Below the pieces are notes generated by a model. That model did not search any database, was not told the origin of the DNA, and saw only the letters and a program-made list of their open reading frames with translations. Positions 11,865 to 20,334 of a stretch of 64,000 nucleotides of DNA are shown here, piece by piece (positions within the stretch are counted from its first letter, which is position 1; each line of letters begins with the position of its first letter). The position numbers and the translations under genes are program-made. Source of the stretch: Cryptomeria japonica (taxonomy: Eukaryota > Streptophyta > Pinopsida > Cupressales > Cupressaceae); contig NC_081414.1 in assembly GCF_030272615.1 (NCBI RefSeq), positions 306,593,164 to 306,657,163 on the forward strand, written 5' to 3'.

Positions 11865-12060
11865 ATGGGCTTTTACACAAAATTTGGCATTATAATATAT
11901 GTGATTCAGCTCATCACCATTTTAATATACAAATCATTTCATGGGCTTTTATACAAAATTTGGCATTACAATATGTGCGATTCAGCTCATCACCATTTTA
12001 ATATACAAAATTTGGCATGTACATATGTACAAATCAGCTCATTGCCACTTAAATATACAA
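11865..12060. repeat. 76-bp minisatellite, two full copies plus a partial
   Basis: CATGGGCTTTTAxACAAAATTTGGCATTA begins at about 11867 and again 76 bp later. A diverged third copy follows from about 12004. Short open frames here are repeats of each other and not coding. Confidence 0.8.
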
Positions 12061-12172
12061 AATTATACCCCTAAACATGTAAAAATCAGCTCATGGGCAT
12101 TTATATATACAAAAAATGAATATAGAACAATTCGTCGATGATTTATACAAAATTCTCAAAATCATTCTACTC

Positions 12173-15100
12173 TTAACCATAGAATGAATCAAGTGAGCCT
12201 TCAGGATCAGCTCTAACCCATATTGTGTCAAGTATTGCCTCGTGGTTAGATTCATGAACTTTCCATAAAAACTTGTTATGAGGTCTATCACAATACTTCA
12301 TCAAATGAATATTTGTTCCAACAACAAGGTTAGAGAAATGAAGAATATGTCTGTGTGTTTCAAAGTCCTCGAACAACCAAACATCAGAATTATTGATAGG
12401 GTATCTCTGAAGCCATGTTCTTGTCATGATAACAGACGCTATTGGGTACTCAATACCCTCTCTGTCAATGATTGTGGTTGTCAATTTTCTTTTAGGCTCA
12501 ACACAATGACACAAATAGTAATTTGTTCCTTCTTCATTGTTCTCTTCTGCAATAGCTGCATACACATGACCTGCATTTTATAAAGTGTTAATTAATACCA
12601 AAAATAAAGTATGATGTACAACAAAATGAACCAAAAATAATACTAGAAAAAAACTCAACTCAAAAAATCACCTGAATCCACTAGGTCGGATACATAGTCA
12701 AAATCCATTGATGTCTCCATCTAGCTCAATTGTAGTGCTTTGGGAATTTGATATGAATCAATGGGAACCAATGGTCTACAAGACCATTTGTCAACCCACT
12801 CTTCTGATTCACATTCTTCCCACAAACAATACATGCATGAAGAGCAAAAACATACCATTTGTCTCATATAAATTACCAGTGAACTTGAATTTGAACTCAT
12901 AAATGAATGCCTGTCACTCGATCCTACAACTATACAACAATCTAGATAGTTTTCAATGTTAGATTCAGTAATCAACCAAAAATATCTATGAACCAATGAC
13001 GTGCCTAGATTACCTGGACCCATCATAGAATTACACCATCGCACAATTGTTTTTGCATCTACCAACTCAGCACCACCTTCGTACTTCAATTCTTCCCTGG
13101 ATAGGGCTCTTTTCACACATGCTCCTACACCATTGTGCTCTCCCTTACCATGTCTAGCCTCAATGAAATTCCAAAAATGTTGCACACCACTTGTCACATG
13201 CATCATTGTCAGCCAATAAAACATCCTTGCATTCTTGAATTGTGCGGTGCAATTATCTGACCATATTAAGTGTCGATTGTATTGTATGTTCCTTTCCCTT
13301 AAACTATCATACAAAACTTTAAAGCATCCTTGTACAAACTCCGATGAATGAGTACAATCATCACTTATGTAGAAGTGATACTCTCTTACAACCTTTCTAT
13401 CCTCCTTTGTGCTATCATCCGCATGCATGAATGCTATGTGTACAAAAATAGAAACTTGTGTAGAGGGATAATACATGGATTGCACTTCATTTTGAGGTTG
13501 TAGTGTATAATTTTTAGCGAAATCAATGATAGAGACAATGGTGCCAAGAGGAAATGTGTCCTTACACAACTTGAATTGCTTATCTAACCATCAAGCTCTA
13601 TGTGTATGCATTATGTACTCATAAACTAGTTTCTCTTGAAACATTTTCATAAATTGAGCTACACATATATCATTTTTCACTAGCTCACATCTCTTCAAAT
13701 ATTTTCCATCTTTAACTCCATATGTGACTGTCTTGTATTTTCCAAAAGAAACTAGTTTCGTACCAATTTCATGTGTACTCTCCAAATGTATGCATCTTGG
13801 TAAACATTGCAAACCACCACATATAGCACAAGAACCTTCCAAACAAGGCATCTTATAATAAATGCAACCATCATGTCTATTACATAACACACTTGAAATA
13901 AATTATCTTGTCAACTTAGGAGGTGCTTGTATATTACATTCCTGCAAAACATCATTAGTGTGCAAAGTAGAACAAATATGACGAAAAATATCATAATGCA
14001 TGGAAAATTCAATATGCATCCTACAACAACATGTGGTGCGTACATAATTAATCTTAATATAAAAGGGTTTTGCCATTTCAAAAAATCTTTGAGAAATTTT
14101 TATTTGAGGAAACTTTTGAAGGAATCTTTCATAAAATTTAGTTTGAGTCATATCCAAATAGTGTTTCACATGTAGCTCATGATTTTTAGACCCAATTCAC
14201 CTTCTAACAACATCTCTTTGGTTGGGCAATACTCTTGTGTTGTCATGCCAAAAATTTTCAATTAATGTTTTTAGTGCATCTACAACAACCTTGTCTTTGC
14301 GTGGTAGTCTACCCAAGAATGCCCAAAGAGAATTATTTTTAGGTTCCTCTATTTGTTCTCACCTCTTTAATGCTTTACTTAATGTTGTTCTACTAACGTT
14401 CAATGACTTACTTGTTTTTCTTATCAAACGATCTTTTTTTATTTTCTTGCTCATTATGGTTGATGTAATGACACGTCGAATAGCATTAGAATCTTTACTA
14501 CGTGATTTTGAACCAATAGATCGATATGCATCAAATAGATTTCTGACAATAGTTCTTTCACTGTTACTTTCAGATGATCTTAGGCCTAGAATTTTCATTG
14601 TCTCTCTAAAATTCAAATTTTTAATCATTTGAATAATTAATTGACATATTTTAGTTTGATTTAAGTTTTTAAAATAGTTTTTCCATATTCTTTTAACCAT
14701 TCTCCTACAAGTTCATTCATTCATTTTATTGGGCATTGACTTCAATATATTCTCATCAATGTCAATTAGATACTTTGGTTTCCTATGAATGATTCTAGGA
14801 GGTGTTCACATCGGTGCATTATGTATATTCAATTCATCAAGTAGAGAAGGTGTAATATGTTCATCATTTAATTGATTATTCAATGGGGTATCTTCTTCAA
14901 TTGCATTAGGTTCAAATGGTAAATTATCAAATGTTTCTTCTTTAATTGCATTAGGTTCAAATGGTAAATTATCAAATGTTTCTTCTTCAATTGCATTAGG
15001 TTCAAATGGTAAATTATCAAATGTTTCTTCTTCAATTGCATTAGGTGCATTATATTCATTTGGTAAATCGAATTGAGATGTTGAGGTTGACATACCTTCT

Positions 15101-15201
15101 TCTCACATTGTTCTTATGTCACGCAATTTCTTCATACACTGCCTTTGTCTTTCCTTTTGATCCTCTCGTTGTTCCATCATTCCTCGCTTGTTCTTTCCCA
15201 T
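12173..15201 (-). pseudogene. DDE/D-type transposase-like gene, two exons, eight in-frame stops
   Basis: One frame runs from ATG at 15201 to the donor at 12671 (exon 15201-12672), a 101-bp GT..AG intron (12671-12571), then exon 12570-12173; 976 codons including the stop. No frameshift is needed. Interrupting stops: 15103, 14806, 14713, 14359, 14197 and 13591 (TGA), 13903 (TAA), 12721 (TAG). Each is one C-to-T from CGA, CAA or CAG. The N-terminus is basic, followed by acidic 15-residue repeats, a Lys/Arg-rich helix-turn-helix-like stretch, and a cysteine cluster (CAICGGLQCLPRC). The probable RNase H-like core has IIDFAKNY (about 13510-13528), SDNCTAQFK (about 13235-13261) and HGKGEHNGVG (about 13124-13151), spaced like a D-D-E/D triad. 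The last motif usually has Asp where this copy has Asn, by my recollection of related uncharacterised animal and plant proteins. A Sola-type assignment is possible but unproven. Confidence 0.72.
14893..15047 (-). repeat. 45-bp in-frame repeats in transposase N-terminus
   Basis: A 45-bp unit encoding the 15-residue phrase EPNAIEEETFDNLPF is present three times plus a partial fourth (landmark AATTGCATTAGG at 45-bp steps from about 14899). It is in frame with the transposase, so copy-number change keeps the frame. The encoded segment is acidic and probably unstructured. Confidence 0.88.
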
Positions 15202-15474
15202 GGTTGAGATTGGTTGACTTATATAGAATCATATTACATATATATGTAAAGAAAAGTTCAAAAATAAATAAATAACCATAAGTATGCATCTTATCACTAT
15301 TTTTTGGAATCAAACTATTAAACAATCACAATTTAATCATTTGAAACCATGCAAAAACAAAAAACTAATAAAAACAATAATTCAATCATTTGAAATCATG
15401 CAAAAAACAAAAAATTCACTTACTGTTATGTATACAACAGTGATAGAAGTGCAGACACAATTCAAGTGGGGCCT

Positions 15475-15509
15475 TCAACGACCTCAAAAACTTCTTTTGA
15501 GGTCGTTGA
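15475..15509. other. Perfect 15-bp stem, 5-nt loop hairpin
   Basis: TCAACGACCTCAAAA (15475-15489) is followed after a 5-nt loop by its exact reverse complement (15495-15509). It lies about 275 bp upstream of the transposase start codon, in the region where its promoter should be, next to the right subterminal motif array. It could be a protein-binding or RNA structure, or a relic of a small insertion. Confidence 0.85.
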
Positions 15510-15543
15510 GGCTCTTGGGCTACTAAAACTATGTCTCTAAACT

Positions 15544-15722
15544 GTGTACGCGCTACATTGATAACCCCGTACGCATTGCTAGGCCATAAAATGTTGGCAA
15601 GCCCAATAGTATTCTCAGCTAATAAGTAGCACATATGTGCTACTAAGCCTAAAAATGTTATCCCAGGGTATCGAATAATGGGAATAGTACTGCTTATGAG
15701 TAATAAGTACCACGTACTTGCT
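15544..15722. repeat. Right subterminal palindromic motif array, inner part
   Basis: Variants of the left-array palindrome appear at 15544, 15566, 15628 (AGCACATATGTGCT, a perfect palindrome) and 15708. They lie between the transposase 5' end and the GA tract. The GA tract seems to have split this array from its outer part at 17361-17433. Confidence 0.7.
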
Positions 15723-15749
15723 ACTAAGCCTTAAAAAAGTTATGGAAGG

Positions 15750-16092
15750 GGTATGGAGGAAGGGAGAGGGAGAGAGGGAGAGAAGAGGGGGGGAAGGGAG
15801 AGAGAGGGAGAGGAGAGGGAAGAGGGAGAGAGAGGGAGAGAGAGGAAGAGATGAAGAGGAGAGGGGAGAGGGAGAGAGAAGGAAAGGAGAGGGGAGAGGG
15901 AGAGAGAGGGAGAGAACATGGGGGGAAGGGAGAGGTAGAGGGAGGGAGAGAGGGAGAGAAGGAGAGAGAGGGATAGAAGGAGAGAGAGGGAGAGGAGAGG
16001 GGAGAGGGAGAGAGAGGGAGAGAGGGAGAGAACATGGGGGGAATGGAGAGGTAGAGGGAGGGAGAGAGGAAGAGAAGAGGGGGGAGGGAAGG

Positions 16093-16176
<84 letters not shown>

Positions 16177-16186
16177 AAGAGGGAGA

Positions 16187-16239
<53 letters not shown>

Positions 16240-16520
16240 GGGGGTGGGAGAGGGAGAGAGAGGGAGAGGAGAGGGGAGAGAGAGAGAGAGAGAGGGAGAG
16301 AACATGGGGGGAAGGGAGAGGTAGAGGGAGAGAGAGAGAGAGAGAGAGGGGGGGGGGAGGAGGGGAGAGGGGAGGAGAAGGAGAGAGGGAGAGAGAGAGG
16401 AGAGGAGAGGAGAGGAGAGAGGGAGAGAGAGGGAGAGAGGGAGAGAACATGGGGGAAGGGAGAGGTAGAGGGAGGGAGAGTGGGAGAGAAGAGGGGGGAG
16501 GGAAGGTAGAGAGAGGGAGG

Positions 16521-16583
<63 letters not shown>

Positions 16584-16703
16584 GGAGAGGGGAGAGGGAG
16601 AGAGAGGGAGAGGAGAGGAGAGGGGAGGGGAGAGGGAGAGAGAGAGAGAGAGGAGAGGAGAGAGGAGGGGAGAGAGGAGGGGAGAGGGAAGGAGAGGGGG
16701 AGA

Positions 16704-16734
<31 letters not shown>

Positions 16735-16855
16735 GGGAGAGGAGAGGAGAGAGAGGGAGAGAGGGAGAGATCATGGGGGGAAGGGAGAGGTAGAGGGAAG
16801 GAGAGAGGGAGAGAAGAGGGGGGAAGGAAGGTAGAGAGAGGGAGAGAGAGAGAGT

Positions 16856-16891
<36 letters not shown>

Positions 16892-17033
16892 GGGGGTGTG
16901 GGGAGGGAGAGAGAGGGAGGGGAGAGAGGGAGAGGAGAGGGGAGATGGAGAGAGGGAGAGGAGAGGGGAGAGGGAGAGAGAGGGAGAGAGGGAGAGAACA
17001 TGGGGGGAAGGGAGAGGTAGAGGGAGGGAGAGA
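15750..17033 (+). repeat. 1.3-kb GA-rich microsatellite with higher-order repeat
   Basis: Purine-only (G/A) sequence in long GAGAGA and GGGAGA runs. A longer phrase, roughly CATGGGGGGAAGGGAGAGG, recurs at about 15917, 16033, 16303, 16448, 16772 and 16999, so the tract is partly a degenerate minisatellite. Long frames through it (Ser/Leu/Pro-only or Arg/Glu/Gly-only) are compositional artefacts and not genes. A short second GA tract follows at 17115-17186. Confidence 0.97.
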
Positions 17034-17360
17034 ATACAAGATAAAAATCAAAGAGGAAGTTGTAGATAAGAAATAAATTCACTTACTTCTATAGAAGTGC
17101 AGACACAATTGTAGTGGGGTATGGAGGGAGAGAAGAAGAGAAAGAGGGATGGGGTATGGAGGAAGGGAGAAGGGGAGAGAGAGAGACCTTGTATGCGTTT
17201 GAGAGGGAGAGATGATACACTTACATGTGTATATATATGTTTAATATATTATATGTATATAAACATATTATATATACAATGTCATATTATACACATATTA
17301 TATATTACATATATTATATGAATATACACATATTATACATAGAATATAATATTATACAAT

Positions 17361-17433
17361 AGCGCGTACGCGCTTCTTACACTATAAATACCCCATACAC
17401 GCTTTTTAAACCATAAGTACCCCCGTACGCGCT
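17361..17433. repeat. Right subterminal palindromic motifs, outer part
   Basis: AGCGCGTACGCGCT at 17361-17374 is identical to the perfect copy at 6969-6982. Two half-motifs with CCCATACACGC and CCCGTACGCGC follow at about 17391 and 17420. They lie 860-930 bp from the right tip. Confidence 0.82.
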
Positions 17434-18244
17434 TTTGACTTTTTAGGCTTGGAAATAGGCTCGGATGACAAAGCTACAAATTGGAAGTTTGATTTCCCTC
17501 CATTTCTCTCATTTTTGACATGTTTTATTTTATCAACTTTGTCATCATCAAGTTTACACTTCATAAAGTGGGTATTTCTAAAATTACCACCATATTTTCA
17601 CCCATCTTCTGAGCTTTCTAACCATATAATTTTTTTTCAATTTGAACAACAATAACATATTATTATTGAATTTCTTTTACTAGTGTCTCCATAGTTCTCA
17701 CAGACATAGGTGCACCATTTTTTGAGTAACTTTTGATATACATATCCAAATTTAAAAAACTTTATATATTATTGTAGCGCACTTGATTATTTACAATTTA
17801 AAAAGAAATAAAATGTATTTTTGATTTGTTTAGTGCAACTTATGCTTCACACACGAACAGGTACCAAATTTTCAGGATGTGTTCGATTGGAAAAATCATA
17901 AAAAAACAAATACTCAACAAAAAATTACAAAAAAATACACATCTTCTAGTGCTCACTCTTAATAATCTTTCTACCAAAGGAGTTGTCAAAATACTAAATA
18001 TAACTATGACTTTTTTGATGCGCACGTCAGACACTATGTTATGTTTTTCAGAAAAAAGCAAGGTCAGTTTTTCGTGCGCGAAGGATTTGACCCCCTTAAT
18101 CTTATCCAATTTTGAAATAGTTTAGTAGTTTGGAAACTAGATTCAGAGTACTACAATATTTGTTCTTTGATTATCTTCATATCTTGAGTGGATGACTTTC
18201 AAATTTTGCCTCTAAGTTTAGGTTCACCTGATTTCAGAAAAAAA
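17434..18244. other. Right subterminal region of the DNA transposon, no gene
   Basis: AT-rich DNA between the outer palindromes and the right inverted repeat. Short open frames on both strands have no recognisable product. The left side has no counterpart of this length, so the element's two ends are asymmetric. Confidence 0.5.
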
Positions 18245-18293
18245 GTGTCCACTTATACCCCCCTTTTTGACCACCATCTTTGTGCACTTACCC
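18245..18293 (-). repeat. Right terminal inverted repeat
   Basis: On the plus strand it reads GTGTCCACTT at the inner end through CATCTTTGTGCAC to CCC at 18293. It is the inverted counterpart of 6827-6866, with about nine extra bases in the middle. Confidence 0.75.
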
Positions 18294-18645
18294 GTAACTC
18301 ATCACAAAATCAGATAGTGTTTAGAGAAATCAATATCGGCTGGAATAAAACTAGTGAATCATTGTTCAGGAATCTTCCACTTTTTCTTCTTCTTCACCTT
18401 CATCTTCACTTTGATGTTAGCTTAGAGTAACCACAGGTTATCTCTTAGGCACATACCAGTTGACACAGAGTACCGGTTAGAGATAGACCTTAAACATATC
18501 AGGTGGTAGTAAAAACCAATTGAAGTTATACCGGTAGTCAATGTAATCATATATGTGTGTGAGAGTGTTTCATCAATGACAACAAGTGATGAATACATTA
18601 CAATTATCATCATGCCAACACTCATAAGAGTGTAAAATTCCAACA
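18294..18645 (-). mobile_element. LTR B, fragment 3 (PPT-proximal end)
   Basis: Resumes LTR B after the DNA transposon and ends TTCCAACA at 18645, next to the polypurine tract ATCTCCCCCTTTGG (plus-strand reading, 18646-18659). This LTR therefore has a polypurine tract on one side and a primer site on the other. It served as 3' LTR of the sequence to its right and 5' LTR of the remnant to its left. Confidence 0.72.
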
Positions 18646-18913
18646 ATCTCCCCCTTTGGCATTGATGGCAACACTCATGAGAAAAATCCAAAATTTGTTC
18701 CAAAAACTGAAGTCCAAAATGTTTGCAAAAAGATGTACTCCCCCTAAGCAAATGATCTCCTTTGAATAAACAATTTTTCTCTCCACTACTCCCCCTTTGA
18801 CATCAATGACAAAGGTTGTCAAAAATAGTCAGACTAGTGCAAAAATTTCACCTCAAAGTTTGTAACCGGTTCGTTACAACCTGAAAGATATCTGCCAAAA
18901 CTAGATTTAGACT

Positions 18914-19799
18914 CTACATAAACCTTTTACTGTCATTCAAGGTTGCCTCAGTCTGTTGGATCATGTCAGTGAGATAGTGCATATGATCTTCCGGTGATCG
19001 TTCTCCTTGAAGTAATGCCTTAAATATTTCTATTCTTTGAGAAATAAGATTGTCCAACTTGGGACCAAGTTTATTTTTAAGCTCTCGAGCATTAGACCTT
19101 ATCCTTGCCTTTTCTTTCTCAAGTTTCTCTAATTTTTCTTCAAAACCTACCATTTCCTGCTCAAAAACTGATATGTGACCAAATGAACCAATTATGTTAT
19201 CAACTATGTCATCGATTTCTTTTTGTGTTTTACTGATCTCCTTATCTATGTCTACTGTCAGAAGGTGAGGTTTGCATGTTTCCCTGTATAGCTCTTTGTA
19301 TTCAAAAATTGTAGAGTTCAGTGCCGATAATAATGTATTCAGGTGTTTTGTACACTTGTTTATGGTGTCATCAAAGAATTTGTCCTTCTCTTTTTCAACT
19401 CTCTCCTTTATTGTATCTTCATTCACTTTATCAATGGTTATTACATTGTCAGCAATAAATTTGGACAATGTGTCCAATTTACCCAAAGAATCCTTAATAT
19501 GATCTATGTTACAATTTAGTGCAATCAATTTAAGAATAGGTATAGTGTTATCAATTTCCTTGTAGGCCAATGCATCACAATCTATTATCTTTTTGATTGA
19601 ATCCAAAAGTACCTTTGTAACTTGGTATGTCTAAATTCACTTGTTGATGTGTCGGATGTTTGACCAATTGCTTTTATTACCTTTGTGCTTCCATCAATTT
19701 TAACCTTTTTACTTGTGTTTTCCTCTGGTGGATTAGTCTAGGTTTGCATCTCAACTTGCAAGGATTTCTTAGACTATTTTGATGTCTCAGTGATTTCTG
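18914..19799 (-). pseudogene. Truncated duplicate of L1 ORF2 C-terminus
   Basis: An open stretch of 230 codons (19606-18914) is nearly identical to the last part of L1 ORF2 at 20440-21110, with degraded coding similarity continuing to 19799. It is the coding part of a tandem duplication: 18294-19799 matches 19800 to about 21290 at an offset near 1490-1505 bp. The duplicate stops abruptly at 19799, where LTR B sequence of the second copy begins. A TAG follows RFM where the other copy has Gln. The product is the same unknown coiled-coil domain as ORF2 and cannot be functional alone. Confidence 0.8.
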
Positions 19800-20132
19800 G
19801 TAACTCAACACAAAATCAAATACCAGTTGGAATAAAACTAGTGAATCGTTGTTTAGGAATCTTCGGCTTGATCTTCTTCTTCACCTTCATCTTCACTTTG
19901 ATGCCAACTTAGAGTAACCATAGGTTATCTCTTAGGAACATATCAGTTGACACGGGGTACCGGTTAGAGATAGACCTTAAACATATCAAGTGGTAGTAAA
20001 AACCAATTGATGTTATATCGGTAGTCAATGTAATCATATATGTGTGTGAGAGTGTTTCATCAATGACAACAAGTGATGAATACATTACAATTATCATCAT
20101 GCCAACACTCATAAGAGTGTAAAATTCCAACA
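19800..20132 (-). mobile_element. Partial LTR B copy from the tandem duplication
   Basis: Matches 18294-18645 with scattered substitutions and a 19-bp length difference, and ends at the same TTCCAACA followed by the polypurine tract. It begins at GTAA (19800-19803), the same four bases that flank the DNA transposon's right end at 18294. Confidence 0.8.
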
Positions 20133-20334
20133 ATCTCCCCCTTTGGCATTGATGGCAACACTCATGAGAAAAATCCAAAACCTGTTCCAAAAACTGAAGT
20201 CCAAAATGTTTCCAAAAAGATGTGCTCCCCCTGAGAAAATGATCTCCTCTGAATAATCAATTTTTCTCTCCACTACTCCCCCTTTGACATCAATGACAAA
20301 GGTTGTAAAAAATAGTCAAACTAGTGCAAAAATT

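Larger units (their letters stand above)
15443..17110. repeat. 20-bp direct repeats bracketing the GA tract
   Basis: ATAGAAGTGCAGACACAATT occurs at 15443-15462 and, identically, at 17091-17110, followed on both sides by a GTGGGG phrase. The GA tract and inner motif array lie between, so a local duplication accompanied the tract's growth. Confidence 0.9.
6827..18293. mobile_element. Decayed 11.5-kb DNA transposon with TIRs and two convergent genes
   Basis: The ends are imperfect inverted repeats: left GGGCGTGTGCACAAAGAT and right (reverse complement) GGGTAAGTGCACAAAGAT, followed inward on both sides by a shared GTGGACAC. GTAA flanks both sides as a putative 4-bp target duplication. Inside are subterminal palindrome arrays, a ten-exon plus-strand gene, a minus-strand transposase-like gene converging on it, and several tandem repeats. 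It sits within LTR B. Large size, convergent genes and subterminal motif arrays recall CACTA elements, but the tips are not CACTA and the transposase is different. A 4-bp duplication would suit Sola-type elements; that assignment is a guess. The tips could be misplaced by a few bases (a 3-bp TAA reading is possible). Confidence 0.75.

Noticed and set aside
12173-15201. TGA read as a sense codon in the transposase
   Set aside because: Plant nuclear genes do not reassign TGA, and TAA and TAG stops occur in the same frame. Deamination of CGA, CAA and CAG explains all eight.
15615-17051. Very long Ser/Leu/Pro-rich and Arg/Glu/Gly-rich open frames on both strands, up to 478 codons
   Set aside because: They lie in the GA microsatellite, where stop codons are compositionally rare. 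The translations are pure low complexity and overlap in several frames.
6827-18293. Helitron or CACTA identity for the DNA transposon
   Set aside because: There are inverted repeats and a flanking duplication (not Helitron) and the tips are GGG..CCC (not CACTA..TAGTG). No Rep/helicase or CACTA-type TNP2 motif was seen.
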